From Hominiventricola filiformis (lineage in GTDB: Bacteria > Bacillota > Clostridia > Lachnospirales > Lachnospiraceae): 64,000 bases of DNA. Where the stretch lies: the NCBI RefSeq assembly GCF_020686965.1, contig NZ_JAJEPS010000002.1, forward strand, positions 1-64,000, in the 5' to 3' direction. The position numbers were made by a program, and so were the translations under genes. The notes under the pieces were generated by a model. It did not search any database, was not told the DNA's origin, and saw only the letters and a program-made list of their open reading frames with translations. Every line of letters begins with the position of its first letter. The first letter of the stretch is position 1. Of this stretch, positions 10,179-19,539 are shown piece after piece.

Positions 10179-10676
10179 TTATTTCACATCAAGCATAAAA
10201 AAGTACGTTCTACTGTTGCCTTCACTTTCAATTATCAAATTGGCTTTTTCGACCGTTAAATCTACCACCGGCCTGCCGCCCAGATCATTGATCAGGCAGT
10301 TGCTTTTATCTGACACCACTGCCCCGTCTGCCAGTTCCACGTTCAGCGTGGTCTTCTCAAAGGAGAAGTCCACGGGGAGGGCCGCTTTGATGATGTAATC
10401 ATCTGCGCCGTCTGTCGTGTCATGCAGGACAGACGCTTCTGTATCTCCGATGATGATGGAGTGGATTGCCAGAGGATCATTTTTCCCGGAATCACTGGTT
10501 TCATCCGCTGCTTCTTCCGTTCCGCTGTCGGTATTTTTCACATGATTTCCACCTGTCAGAGTCGATCCCACTCCATATGCCACCACGCCGATGGCAATAA
10601 GAGCCAGGATAGCGATAAGCAGGAAGAACCGTTTCTCCATCTTCGTCTGTGTTGTCTTCTTTTTCATATCTGACAC
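10179..10676 (-). CDS. Membrane-anchored extracytoplasmic protein of the ABC/ECF locus
   Basis: A 165-aa protein with one N-terminal membrane segment (about residues 17-38, FFLLIAILALIAIGVVAYGV), an acidic Ser/Thr/Asp-rich linker (about 45-65), and a small predicted beta domain at about 70-165. No family recognised. The stop of the FtsX-like gene is only six nt upstream of this start region, so it probably belongs to the same transcript. Its topology (cytoplasmic N terminus, domain outside) would fit an accessory to the permease or a docking point for the secreted proteins encoded just downstream; this is inference. Confidence 0.7.
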   Translation of the reverse strand: MSDMKKKTTQTKMEKRFFLLIAILALIAIGVVAYGVGSTLTGGNHVKNTDSGTEEAADETSDSGKNDPLAIHSIIIGDTEASVLHDTTDGADDYIIKAALPVDFSFEKTTLNVELADGAVVSDKSNCLINDLGGRPVVDLTVEKANLIIESEGNSRTYFFMLDVK

Positions 10677-10682
10677 ACTCCT

Positions 10683-12326
10683 TTACTCGGTACGGATGGC
10701 CTCATTCGGGCTGATATTCATAGCCCGTTTTGCCGGAATCCAGGCTGCCAGCAGAGCTACCAGTCCTGCGAAGAGGACACCTCCTGCCATGAGCCACCAG
10801 GGGAAGATACAGCGGATTCCCTGATCTGCGAATAGCACCGGGATGATCCGTCCCATGAGGAAGCTTAAGAGTAATCCTGCCACTCCTCCGGTCAGGCCGA
10901 CCAGAAGTGCTTCCGTCAGGAACATCCTTGCAATATCCGAGAACTCCATACCCATGACTTTCAGGATACCGACTTCTCTGGTCCGCTCGTTGATGGACAT
11001 CATCATGGTGTTGGCGACTCCGAATCCTGCTACCAGAAGTGCCATAAGTCCGATGGCTCCCAGCATGCCCTGGATCTGGCGGGACTGTTTCTTTACCGCC
11101 TCCAGCATGTCGTTAAGGGAGGTAGTCTCAAATCCTGCGTCCTGCACCAGCTTACAGATCCGCTCCACATCAGATACCTTCTCTGCTTTGATCCAGACCA
11201 GATCGTAAGTGTCTTTCAGTGCCGGGTTACTGGAACCGCCTCTGGCGCTGCTGGAACTGTTGGAAGAGGTCTGGCTTCCCACTGCCGCCCGCTCGGTATC
11301 ACGGCTGTTGGTAGTACTCCGAGTTCCCTGTGTATTACTGGAAGTGGAGCTGCTGTTGGCTGTCGTTCCGGTATTACTGGTATCTGTGCTGTTTCCTGTT
11401 CCGCTATTGGAATTGCTGTTCGTATCGGAACTGTTGATGCTGCTGTTGGTATTACTGTTCGTTCCACTATTGGATGTGGAACTGTTATCCGTATTTCCGG
11501 AACTGCTTCCGGAATCACTGGAACTGCTGCCAGATGTGGAAGTCTGTTTTTCCACTGCATCCTTCCACTCTTTCAGCCGATCTTTATCGAGAAAGGCGGA
11601 GGTTGCGTAGGTATAATTCAGGCTGGAGCAAACGCCTGTAATATCCAGGTTATAAAAGGTTCCGGACTGGGTAGCCCGCCCTTCCTTATCAGCGGTCTGC
11701 TCGCCATTTAAGGTATTATAGTCAAAGGTCAGCTTGATAGGTGAACTCAATGGATCAACCAGAGGATTTCCGTCGGCATCCACGGCATCCTCCCAGTTCC
11801 GGTTGGGATCTGCGAAGGATTTTGCCAGGTCGTCCGTCACCATCAGTTCAGGATGAAGTCTTAACCCTGCCTCCGGCATGGTTCCTTCTACAGGAGTGAG
11901 AAGGAAACTTTCCGCCGTGGAAAGGTCAATGCCATAGAGCTTTGCGATAGCGATATAATTTCCGCTCTTCAGGTAACCGGTGCTCTGTTCCACCGGAGTG
12001 ACGGCTTCCACGCCATCAATCCCTTTAAAGCTGTTCACTGCCTTATCATTGAGCAATGCACTCTTCTGGCTGTCATTCATCTTGGTCTGGGGCGTGACGT
12101 CGATCTTGGTCAGGCTTCCCATGGAAGCAACGCTTTCTTCATAGGATCTTCCATAACCGATACCGACAGAGATCAGCACCACAATACACATGACACCGAC
12201 GGTCATGGACAGGGCCGTGAGGATGGTTCTGGTCTTGCGCCTCCACAGGTTCACGCATCCGGTGCGGAGGAGATCCCCCGCCCGCATATGCTGAATCCGG
12301 AGATCTGATTTATTCATTGTCTTCAT
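10683..12326 (-). CDS. FtsX/MacB-type ABC permease with Ser/Asn-rich insert
   Basis: A 547-aa permease with the MacB/FtsX layout: one membrane segment near residues 35-57, a large extracytoplasmic domain, then three segments near 415-440, 465-490 and 505-530. Motifs NTMMMSINERTREVGILKVMG and a closing I-x-P-x-x-A-I-R-T-E are typical. Residues about 250-355 are an exceptional low-complexity insert made almost only of Ser, Asn, Thr and Gly. The partner ATPase is encoded at 14415-15116 and the anchored CARDB/NEW3-like protein between them. The family moves lipoproteins, peptides or drugs outward or works mechanically on surface proteins, which makes assembly of the secreted corrinoid-binding proteins a reasonable guess. 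It overlaps the upstream gene by 17 nt. Confidence 0.85.
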   Translation of the reverse strand: MKTMNKSDLRIQHMRAGDLLRTGCVNLWRRKTRTILTALSMTVGVMCIVVLISVGIGYGRSYEESVASMGSLTKIDVTPQTKMNDSQKSALLNDKAVNSFKGIDGVEAVTPVEQSTGYLKSGNYIAIAKLYGIDLSTAESFLLTPVEGTMPEAGLRLHPELMVTDDLAKSFADPNRNWEDAVDADGNPLVDPLSSPIKLTFDYNTLNGEQTADKEGRATQSGTFYNLDITGVCSSLNYTYATSAFLDKDRLKEWKDAVEKQTSTSGSSSSDSGSSSGNTDNSSTSNSGTNSNTNSSINSSDTNSNSNSGTGNSTDTSNTGTTANSSSTSSNTQGTRSTTNSRDTERAAVGSQTSSNSSSSARGGSSNPALKDTYDLVWIKAEKVSDVERICKLVQDAGFETTSLNDMLEAVKKQSRQIQGMLGAIGLMALLVAGFGVANTMMMSINERTREVGILKVMGMEFSDIARMFLTEALLVGLTGGVAGLLLSFLMGRIIPVLFADQGIRCIFPWWLMAGGVLFAGLVALLAAWIPAKRAMNISPNEAIRTE

Positions 12327-14418
12327 CCTCTAAATTAATGATCTGAATTTCGTCCTGATCTTTGTCTGCCTGTGCTTTTTCTTCCGGCGCTCCTTCAGCC
12401 TGTGCTTCCTGCTTTTTCTTATATACGAGGAAGTACCATGCCAGCAGGGCACAGATAATAATGAGCAGGATCAGGAAAGTGACCAGCCACCAGGGCAGTC
12501 CGCCCTTCTTCTGTACTTCCACATTTTCACTGTCGGCCTGTACAGCGGTCTCATCTACCGCCGGAGCCGTGTCGAGGTCTACATTGACGTTCTGGGTGTA
12601 CTGCTCACCGTCTGCGTCCTCATACTGTACGACAAGGGTTCCTGCGTACTGGCCGGATTTATTCGGAATGATCTGGATATCTGCATTCAGGGTTCCTGCC
12701 GCGAGGATGTCTCCTCCGAAGTAAGCATCCTGCATGCTGATGCCGTTCATAGCTACAATGCTCACATTGTAAGCACGGGAACGTCCCAGATTGACCATGT
12801 TCAGGGATACTGCCACCGGCTCGCCCTGTACCGGGGTACCATAGACCACCGGAGTATCCAGCTGCAGGTTCATGGGCTGCTTAATAGGGATCTGGATGGT
12901 GGAAGTGGCACTTCCCTGGACTACATCCTGATTTTCATAGGCCAGCGTAACGGTTGCGGCGCTGGGTCCTACGGAAGCGGATGCCCTTGCGGTAATATGG
13001 TACTCAATATCCGTGGTCTGTCCTGCCGGAATGCTGCGGACATAAGCTGCATCGGAATAACCGCTGGTCAGGATCAGAGAATTGGCATCTGCCAGTTTCA
13101 GGGTTGCTACGGTTTTGTAGATAATATCTTTGGCTGCGTTATTTTTCAGTTTCAGTTTTAGGACAACGTCTTTTCCGGCTTCTACAGTCTGGACTTCCTC
13201 GTCATCCACATAGAGGCCATAGCTCTCTACCATGAGGGACGGAGCAGATTCCTGTACCCAGCCGTCCTTAACGTAAACGTAAGCGTTGAAGGTACACTCA
13301 CCGTAAACACCATTTTCTTCATAAGTAGCTCGGAAGGTAACGACTTTATTTCCGGTGGTGGCGTAAGGAGAGATCGTCATGGGCCAGTCAACGGTCTGGC
13401 GGGTGCCATTTTCCATGGTGCCCAACTCTCTGCCGTAATTGATGTCAGTGGTCACGAAGGGGAAGGTCTCCAGATCTCCGGTGACAACCGGTGCTACGGT
13501 CACGTTAGTAAGGGTCTGTCCTTTATTGACGATGGGAATACTCATAACCACGGTCTCACCCGGTTTTCCGGTGGGTGATGCAATGGCATGGTCTTCTCTT
13601 CCTGCAATCTCCAGCGGGCTGATGGCACTGGTAACACCGGACATATTTCCGTTACCCACAACGGTCATGAAGACATTCATAGAGAAGGTAACGTCTTCCT
13701 GTACATCGGTTCCATTGACGCTGTCTTCTCTCCATACGGTGGCATTCACAGTGAAATTCACCGGATACACGCCCTCTTTGGCAAACTCGGAGACGGTGAG
13801 CTTGTACCATACTTCTGCAGTGCTGTTATAACTCATGTCATCCAGATGTTTGGTGGAAGAAGCATCCACTACATTAAATGGCCAGGTATCTTTCGTGGAA
13901 TCCTTCGGGATGTCCAGACGGATGGTAATATTGCGGAGCAGGTATTTTTCACTTGGCAGATATTCTCTGTTGACTGCCAGCGGAAGAACTACTTCTACTG
14001 TCTGTCCCGGAGCTGCTTTCGGAGACTGTGCACCAGCATCCATGAGAATCAGGGCATTGGCATTACTCGGAGTCACCTTAATATCTGTGTTCGGCTTTTC
14101 CGTGGTAACGGTATTGCTGCTTCCGTCTTTTTTGCTGTCATCTGCAGCTGCTTTCGTGGTATCATCCGTAGCTGCTTCAGCTGCCGGTGTACTTTCCGTG
14201 TTTTTCGCTGCCGGTGCTGCCTCCTTCTGCGCAGCTGCTTCCACTGGCTGAGCAGCGGTTTTTTCTGCAGGTGCTGTCTCTGTCTGATCGGCTGTTTCAG
14301 TATTTTCTGTACTTTCCGCCGCCGGAGGGTTGACCTCTGCCGCATAGGCGGTCAGGCTGCCTCCGAGTCCCAGACAGAGGGACAGGGACAGAATCAGTAA
14401 TCGTTTCTTCATATTCAT
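12310..14418 (-). CDS. Membrane-anchored CARDB/NEW3-like extracellular protein
   Basis: A 702-aa protein with a signal peptide (residues 1-27, cleavage after AYA), a Thr/Ala/Glu/Pro-rich spacer to about 110, several immunoglobulin-like CARDB/NEW3-type beta domains (about 125-640), a membrane anchor (about 652-675, WWLVTFLILLIIICALLAWY) and an acidic cytoplasmic tail. The gene lies between the LolD-type ATPase (4-nt overlap) and the FtsX-like permease (17-nt overlap), so translational coupling of all three is likely and it is probably the third component of that transporter. Related Firmicute trios of ATPase, permease and big exported partner are common and mostly uncharacterised. What is handled cannot be read from the sequence. 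Confidence 0.75.
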   Translation of the reverse strand: MNMKKRLLILSLSLCLGLGGSLTAYAAEVNPPAAESTENTETADQTETAPAEKTAAQPVEAAAQKEAAPAAKNTESTPAAEAATDDTTKAAADDSKKDGSSNTVTTEKPNTDIKVTPSNANALILMDAGAQSPKAAPGQTVEVVLPLAVNREYLPSEKYLLRNITIRLDIPKDSTKDTWPFNVVDASSTKHLDDMSYNSTAEVWYKLTVSEFAKEGVYPVNFTVNATVWREDSVNGTDVQEDVTFSMNVFMTVVGNGNMSGVTSAISPLEIAGREDHAIASPTGKPGETVVMSIPIVNKGQTLTNVTVAPVVTGDLETFPFVTTDINYGRELGTMENGTRQTVDWPMTISPYATTGNKVVTFRATYEENGVYGECTFNAYVYVKDGWVQESAPSLMVESYGLYVDDEEVQTVEAGKDVVLKLKLKNNAAKDIIYKTVATLKLADANSLILTSGYSDAAYVRSIPAGQTTDIEYHITARASASVGPSAATVTLAYENQDVVQGSATSTIQIPIKQPMNLQLDTPVVYGTPVQGEPVAVSLNMVNLGRSRAYNVSIVAMNGISMQDAYFGGDILAAGTLNADIQIIPNKSGQYAGTLVVQYEDADGEQYTQNVNVDLDTAPAVDETAVQADSENVEVQKKGGLPWWLVTFLILLIIICALLAWYFLVYKKKQEAQAEGAPEEKAQADKDQDEIQIINLEDEDNE

Positions 14419-15116
14419 AACATTCTTTCCTCCCGTAATGTTTGCTGTTCGATCTTTCCGTCCTTTAACCGGATCTCCCGGTCTGTATAGCGGTACATTT
14501 CTTCATCATGGCTGACCAGTATGAAGGTCGTCCCCCATTTCCGGAATATCCGTCCCAGGAGTTCCATCACTTCCTGTCCGGTTCTGGAATCCAGGTTTCC
14601 GGTTGGCTCGTCTGCGAAGACGATGGCCGGGCCTGTTACAATGGCGCGGGCAATGCCGATCCGCTGCTGCTGTCCACCGGACAGCTCTGTTGGTTTATGT
14701 AAGGCGTGGTCCCGGAGTCCTACCAGATCAAGGATCTCCATGGCACGTTCTTTTCGTTCTTTTAGTGGGATTCCCCGGATCTGCAGGGGCATAGCCACAT
14801 TCTCCCATGCGCTGAACTGAGGAAGCAGGTTGTAGGACTGGAACACGAATCCGATGTGTGCCCGCCGGAAACGGCTCCGTTCTTTTTCATTCAGCTGTTC
14901 CAGATGCTGCCCCAGAATCTCAATCTCCCCGGCTGTGGGGCTTTCCAGTCCCGCCAGCAGACTTAGAAGGGTTGATTTACCGGAACCACTCCGTCCGCTG
15001 ATGCAGAGGAACTCTCCCTTTTCTACCTGCAGGTTAATCCCATCCACTGCATGGATGGTGGAATCGCCTACCTGATAAAGCTTCTCTGCCTGTCTTGTTT
15101 CGATGATTGGTTTCAT
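14415..15116 (-). CDS. LolD/MacB-type ABC transporter ATPase
   Basis: A 233-aa ATPase with all nucleotide-binding motifs: Walker A GRSGSGKST (about residue 40), Q-loop in FVFQSYNLLPQFSAWENV, signature LSGGQQQRIGIARA (about 142) and Walker B VFADEPTGNLDS (about 160), then the H-loop in ILVSHD. The sequence is of the o228/LolD/MacB subfamily, which works with FtsX-like permeases rather than with classical importers. It overlaps the preceding S-component gene and the following CARDB-like gene by 4 nt each. Its permease is the 547-aa FtsX-like protein two genes downstream. Confidence 0.93.
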   Translation of the reverse strand: MKPIIETRQAEKLYQVGDSTIHAVDGINLQVEKGEFLCISGRSGSGKSTLLSLLAGLESPTAGEIEILGQHLEQLNEKERSRFRRAHIGFVFQSYNLLPQFSAWENVAMPLQIRGIPLKERKERAMEILDLVGLRDHALHKPTELSGGQQQRIGIARAIVTGPAIVFADEPTGNLDSRTGQEVMELLGRIFRKWGTTFILVSHDEEMYRYTDREIRLKDGKIEQQTLREERML

Positions 15117-15997
15117 AGTGTTCCTTCCTCCTCATGTCTGCCCGGAGGCATCACATAGGATCGTTCTTCCCCTGTCAGTCCGAATTTTCGTTTAATCCGT
15201 AATAATTTTCGAATCCATGCTTCCCCCACGAAGTACAGCACCAGCATGGTGCAGATGCCATGGCTCAAGTCGAAGAAAAAGCTGGATACATAGGCGGCTG
15301 CCACGGTCTGCCAGGTCAGGGGTCTGACATAACCGATGATGTAGAAGAGATTCATCACCCACCCATAAGCAAATCCAGATGCCAGTCCGTAGATACAGAG
15401 GCGGATGGGTTTCTTTCGTTTTCCATTCTTCTGTGGCTGTTCTTTTCCTATGGGGCCAAATATTCCTGCTTTTACCAGCAGTCCCGCCACAAACCCGATA
15501 CATCCCCAGCAGAACATCTGCCACGGAGTCCATGGTCCCTGTCCAAACAGGAAGTTACTGACGAATCCTGCCAGAGCTCCGGTGAGATATCCGGCCTCCG
15601 GTCCGAAGGCTGCCGCCGTGATAATGATGATGGCACTGACTGGTTTAAAGTTCGGTAAAGGAATCAGCGCAAATGCGGTTCTTCCCACCACGCACAGGGC
15701 TGCCATCAGTGCAATGGGAACCAGTTCCCGCGCCTGAGCCCGATGTCCGTCAGGGCCTCTCTTCCGGTCAAAGACCAGATAGAAGGGAAGTGCCGATACA
15801 AGCAAAAACAAAAACGCCAGCATCACATCACTGTTCTGTATTAAGGTATCCCGGAAGGTCCACTCGGACTTGATATGGAGCGCCGGGCGGTGGTTCATGA
15901 ACCATGCATAGGCCAGTAATAATACCGGAAGTACCAGTGTAATGATGGCTGCTGCCATCTTTGTCCGCCTGCTTACGAAGACGCTGCGTTTCTGCAT
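15113..15997 (-). CDS. ECF transporter substrate-binding S component
   Basis: A 294-aa integral membrane protein with two extra N-terminal segments (about 13-34, 56-77) and then a six-helix ECF S-component core (about 95-270): VPIALMAALCVVGRTAF, a conserved P-x-x-x-P-V-x-A-I-I-I-I-T-A segment, FGPEAGYLTGALAGFVSNFLFGQG. It forms a full ECF complex with the T and fused A-A proteins encoded directly upstream (25-nt overlap with the A-A gene). Known S components for cobalamin in Gram-positives (for example the ECF-CbrT type of Lactobacillus delbrueckii) have a similar core. Specificity here is inferred from the cobalamin riboswitch and the DUF4430/toroid proteins, so corrinoids or a precursor are the leading guess, not proven. 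Confidence 0.85.
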   Translation of the reverse strand: MQKRSVFVSRRTKMAAAIITLVLPVLLLAYAWFMNHRPALHIKSEWTFRDTLIQNSDVMLAFLFLLVSALPFYLVFDRKRGPDGHRAQARELVPIALMAALCVVGRTAFALIPLPNFKPVSAIIIITAAAFGPEAGYLTGALAGFVSNFLFGQGPWTPWQMFCWGCIGFVAGLLVKAGIFGPIGKEQPQKNGKRKKPIRLCIYGLASGFAYGWVMNLFYIIGYVRPLTWQTVAAAYVSSFFFDLSHGICTMLVLYFVGEAWIRKLLRIKRKFGLTGEERSYVMPPGRHEEEGTL

Positions 15998-17637
15998 GCA
16001 GCAATCACCTCCTCGCAGGTAATGGCTCCCGGAATGCAGTCACCTGCAATAAGTCCGGCAGAGGTGGTATAGAACCGGTTACCGCTAAAGAAAGCATGCG
16101 GTTCTTCCTCTGATACGATCTGTCCGTCAAAGAGCAACGCACACCGGTCGGCATAGGCTGCAGCGAATTCCAGATCATGGGTGACCAGTAAGATGGAAAT
16201 GCCCTCCCTGCAGAGTTCTTTCAGATACCCTGCCAGATCTCCTTTGAGACCTGCATCCAGTCCCTTGGTGGGTTCGTCGAGCAGAAGAATATCTGCATCT
16301 CTTAATAAGAGTTTTCCAATGGCTGCTCTTTGCAGCTCTCCACCGCTTAAATCATAAGGATGGGCATAAATCTTGTCCGACAGATTCATCCTTGCCGCCA
16401 TGGTCTTTGCCTTTTCCTCATTTCCATTCGCGCTGTCCATAAGGTCTTCCCACAGGGTATCTGTGGTAAAGAGCGCTTTGGGGCTCTGGGGCAGCATGGC
16501 CAGCCGTCTGCCTTTTTCCATTTTGACTTTTCCTCTCAAGGGTCTGGAGACACCTGAGAGCAGTTTTAACAAGGTGCTTTTGCCGGAACCATTCCCGCCC
16601 AGCAGGGCGGTCAGTTCCCCTTCCCCGACGGATAAGGATAATCCTCTTAATACATCGGGACTTTTTTCCTGATAGCGGAACCAGAGCTCCTTCGCTTCCA
16701 GCACCGTCTTGTGTTTCTGCGATTCCTTCGTCGGAATCTTTTTATCGGGAAGTATATGAATATGAGTATTTTCAAGCAATTTCGGAAGCGCATTTCTTGC
16801 CTCCCGGATGCTGATTGGGGTCTTCTCCTCCGTCGGATACAACCCCTCCTGTCTCAGTCCGCTGAAGATCCGGACTGCCCCGGGTAACCCTGGATAGATT
16901 CTTGATATGTTCTTTGATGAATCTGTCAGATTTCTTGATAATTCCTCTGCTACCCATTGCGGAGTATCCAGAAGCTGTATCTGTCCTTTCTCCATGAGCA
17001 GGACTCGATCTGCAGTCTGAAAGACTTCTTCCAGACGATGCTCACAGATGATCACTGCCACTCCCAATTCCCGGTTAATCCGGGAAACCATCTGCAAGAG
17101 ATTCTGAGATGCCAGCGGGTCCAGCATACTGGTTGGCTCATCCAGAACCAGAAGTTCCGGATTCATGGCCATAATGGATGCCAGATTGAGCATCTGCTTC
17201 TGTCCGCCGGACAGTTCGTAAGTTTTCTTATGGAACCAGTCCTCCATGCCGAAGAAGCTCGCCATCTCGCTGACCCTGCGTCGGATCGCGGAGGTGGGAA
17301 GTGCCATATTTTCAAGGCCAAAAGCCAGCTCGTGCCAGACAAAATCCGTCACAATCTGATTGTCCGGGTCCTGCTGGACAAATCCAATCTTTACCGCGGT
17401 CTCTTCCGGAGAGATCCCGTGTACATTTTTGTCATGGAAATATACGGTTCCTTCTCTTGCTCCTGCAGGAGTCAGTTCCGGCTTTATCTGCCTGAGAAGA
17501 GTCGTCTTTCCGCAGCCGGATTCGCCGCAGATCACCAGATATTCTCCTTTGTCTATGGAAAAGCTGATCTCATCCAATGCCCTTGTCCTGGCATCCGGAT
17601 AAGCAAAGCTTAACTTGTCAATCCGTAAGAACGCCAT
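15973..17637 (-). CDS. ECF transporter fused A-A' ATPase
   Basis: A 554-aa protein with two complete ABC ATPase domains. Domain 1 (residues 1-240): Walker A CGESGCGKTT, signature LSGGQKQML, Walker B LLVLDEPTSMLDP. Domain 2 (about 315-540): Walker A LGGNGSGKSTL, signature LSGGELQRAAI, Walker B ILLLDEPTKGLDA. It energises uptake through the T and S proteins. The open frame runs upstream to 17790, but the start at MAFLRIDKL (17637) is chosen because GGAGGCAGTAAG precedes it and a longer form would reach deep into the T-component gene. It overlaps that gene by 28 nt and the S gene by 25 nt, consistent with coupled translation. Confidence 0.92.
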   Translation of the reverse strand: MAFLRIDKLSFAYPDARTRALDEISFSIDKGEYLVICGESGCGKTTLLRQIKPELTPAGAREGTVYFHDKNVHGISPEETAVKIGFVQQDPDNQIVTDFVWHELAFGLENMALPTSAIRRRVSEMASFFGMEDWFHKKTYELSGGQKQMLNLASIMAMNPELLVLDEPTSMLDPLASQNLLQMVSRINRELGVAVIICEHRLEEVFQTADRVLLMEKGQIQLLDTPQWVAEELSRNLTDSSKNISRIYPGLPGAVRIFSGLRQEGLYPTEEKTPISIREARNALPKLLENTHIHILPDKKIPTKESQKHKTVLEAKELWFRYQEKSPDVLRGLSLSVGEGELTALLGGNGSGKSTLLKLLSGVSRPLRGKVKMEKGRRLAMLPQSPKALFTTDTLWEDLMDSANGNEEKAKTMAARMNLSDKIYAHPYDLSGGELQRAAIGKLLLRDADILLLDEPTKGLDAGLKGDLAGYLKELCREGISILLVTHDLEFAAAYADRCALLFDGQIVSEEEPHAFFSGNRFYTTSAGLIAGDCIPGAITCEEVIAACRNAASS

Positions 17638-18491
17638 CTTACTGCCTCCTTGCCTTCCAGGATGGTCGGCAGGCATACAAGCACTGCAAAGATACAGTAC
17701 ATAAAAATGCCGCTCTCCCCCGTAATCACCACATCCATGCGTGGGTAGAATTCCATGGTGCCATGTCCAAAGGCTCTGGCAATGATGCACATGCCTCCCA
17801 AGATCAGAATACCTGTTAAAAATCTGGCATCTCTGGAATCAAAATGGAACAGATGGAAGGTCGTCCTTCTTTTCAGGCCATACCCTCTTGCTTTCATGGA
17901 ATCTGCCTGTTCCACTGCATTTTCCACGCTCCATCCAATCAGAGTGGATGTATGGCGAATCGCTGTATGTAATTTCGCCATGATTCCTTTTTTCTGTTCC
18001 CGCAGCATCTCCTGTCCCTGCCGGATATCTGATAACTGGTTCTGCAGTTTGGGAATCAGCTGCAATGTCATGGTAATCAGAAGCGACGTTGCCGGTGCTA
18101 TTTTTCCAAAGAGATAAAGGAACTTATCACTGGTCATAATCTCCTGATAACAGGCAAACCACAGAATCAGTGCCCCCAGTGAAAGTCCTGCTGTGATTCC
18201 ATAGCAGATAGCCTCCAGCGTAATCCACTGATCCATGAACATGCCAAGGAGCGTCACCCCTCGGTGGTTCACAAGCGGATTGGCGATTGCAATTAACAGA
18301 AACATGGGACCTACGAATCGCAGGATTCCCACTACCTTACGTCTGCCCCCAAGCATCCACAGAAACAGGGCTGCTCCCGTGGCAGATATGAGCAGCATCA
18401 CCGGGTGCATACAGGCCAGTGTCATACCAATCACCAGCACAAAGTACAGAAAGATGCACACCGGATGAAGGTGTTCAAAGTATTTTGTCAT
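17610..18491 (-). CDS. ecfT: ECF transporter transmembrane T component
   Basis: A 293-aa protein with five to six membrane segments and the EcfT coupling region: a long cytoplasmic helical stretch (about 150-205) ending in SMKARGYGLKRRT, whose Ala-Arg-Gly is the ATPase-contacting motif of the family. Its gene is 29 nt downstream of the DUF4430 lipoprotein gene and overlaps the fused ATPase gene. Having a dedicated T and A-A set inside the locus argues for a group I ECF system that does not share the general energising module. Confidence 0.9.
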   Translation of the reverse strand: MTKYFEHLHPVCIFLYFVLVIGMTLACMHPVMLLISATGAALFLWMLGGRRKVVGILRFVGPMFLLIAIANPLVNHRGVTLLGMFMDQWITLEAICYGITAGLSLGALILWFACYQEIMTSDKFLYLFGKIAPATSLLITMTLQLIPKLQNQLSDIRQGQEMLREQKKGIMAKLHTAIRHTSTLIGWSVENAVEQADSMKARGYGLKRRTTFHLFHFDSRDARFLTGILILGGMCIIARAFGHGTMEFYPRMDVVITGESGIFMYCIFAVLVCLPTILEGKEAVRWRSYGLTS

Positions 18492-18520
18492 TTCATTCCC
18501 TCGTTGTTGTCTGTCAGTTA

Positions 18521-19459
18521 TCAGTCATGATTGTCTTTCCATTCTTTGCCGTATCCATTGGGATCTCCATTTTCCAGATCACACCCTAAGTCACAGGTGT
18601 AATTCCACTCGATGACATCCCCACTTTTCACTACATACTGACCGCAGCCGTAATTGGGATACCATCCATTCACACAATACATCCAGCCGGACCAGCGGCC
18701 ACCGTCAAACTCATACAGGTTATTGATACCCTGAATATACTGACCACCATTGGTTCCCGTATATTCCATCTGCAATTTGTAAGTATCCCTTATCGTGCAA
18801 AGAAGATCGAATACGGTTTCACCCTCCTCAAATTCCATCGTAGTTACCGGAAGGATACATCCGCTGGACGGTACGATGCCGGCCCATTTGGCTTCCTTGT
18901 CCATGCCGTTATTGACAGCTGTATCACATCGAATGGTGAAGGTTACGGTGTTTTTCTTCACTGTAGTCGGATTTTTCTTATTATTCTCGTTCTTATCAGT
19001 TCCAGAATCCGGAATGGGAGCTTCGTTCTTTTTTTCTTCTTCCCTTGATGGAGCTTTCTGATCGTTTCCATCGGTCTCCTGCTCCGGAACTGTCTGTTTC
19101 TGTTCGGCTTCCGTCTCTTTCTTCTTCTCTGTATTGGCGCTCTCTGTCAGTCCATACAGACCTCTTAAGCCGCTCTCCTCTTCTTCTGTATTATTATTGG
19201 CAGAAGCGACTTCTGTTGCATGACGGCCGGACTGTTTCTTATCAGATGATAATTTTCCTTTCAGCCACGCCATCACCCCGGTGCTTTCCGGTGTAACTTC
19301 TTCCTCGGTGACCTCTCCATCTTCCCCGACGTAATCAATATCCAGTTTGCCGGAGCTTCCGAAACCGCCGATATCATCAACGCCGCAGCCGACAGTACTC
19401 ATAAGTACCGTTGCCAGCATCAATGCTATGACTGACTTTTTTAACCATTTCCTTTTCAT
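18521..19459 (-). CDS. DUF4430 lipoprotein (transcobalamin beta-domain-like)
   Basis: A 312-aa lipoprotein: basic N terminus, hydrophobic stretch and a lipobox ending in LMSTVGC (Cys at about 25). A charged low-complexity linker (about 60-165, rich in Glu, Lys, Asn) carries the C-terminal DUF4430 domain (about 175-305) with YEFDGGRWSGWMYCVNGWYP, then YVVKSGDVIEWNYTCDLG. DUF4430 corresponds to the beta domain of intrinsic factor/transcobalamin. As a lipid-anchored domain on a flexible arm encoded directly before EcfT, it is the natural candidate for handing a ligand to the S component. Start supported by AAGGGAGGG eight nt upstream. A terminator-bearing leader precedes it, so expression is probably attenuated. 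Confidence 0.88.
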   Translation of the reverse strand: MKRKWLKKSVIALMLATVLMSTVGCGVDDIGGFGSSGKLDIDYVGEDGEVTEEEVTPESTGVMAWLKGKLSSDKKQSGRHATEVASANNNTEEEESGLRGLYGLTESANTEKKKETEAEQKQTVPEQETDGNDQKAPSREEEKKNEAPIPDSGTDKNENNKKNPTTVKKNTVTFTIRCDTAVNNGMDKEAKWAGIVPSSGCILPVTTMEFEEGETVFDLLCTIRDTYKLQMEYTGTNGGQYIQGINNLYEFDGGRWSGWMYCVNGWYPNYGCGQYVVKSGDVIEWNYTCDLGCDLENGDPNGYGKEWKDNHD

Positions 19460-19489
19460 TTTGTTTTCCCTCCCTTGAAAATGGGTAAT

Positions 19490-19539
19490 AAAAAAGGCAA
19501 CGGAAAATACAGACCCATTGATTGGATCCCTCCGTTACC
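19490..19539 (-). terminator. Leader terminator upstream of the DUF4430 lipoprotein gene
   Basis: GGTAACGGA and TCCGTTGCC (plus 19531-19539 and 19496-19504) form a 9-bp stem with one G-U pair, with a second GATCC/GGGTC helix inside the loop, followed by a T-run. It would stop transcription about 30 nt before the lipoprotein start codon unless prevented. Confidence 0.85.

Noticed and set aside
11209..11610. 133-codon plus-strand ORF, Leu/Val-rich
   Set aside because: It is the antisense of the Ser/Asn-rich insert of the permease gene; low complexity keeps the opposite frame open.
13588..14400. 270-codon plus-strand ORF
   Set aside because: Lies fully antisense to the CARDB-like gene, has Cys/Arg-rich random composition and no RBS.
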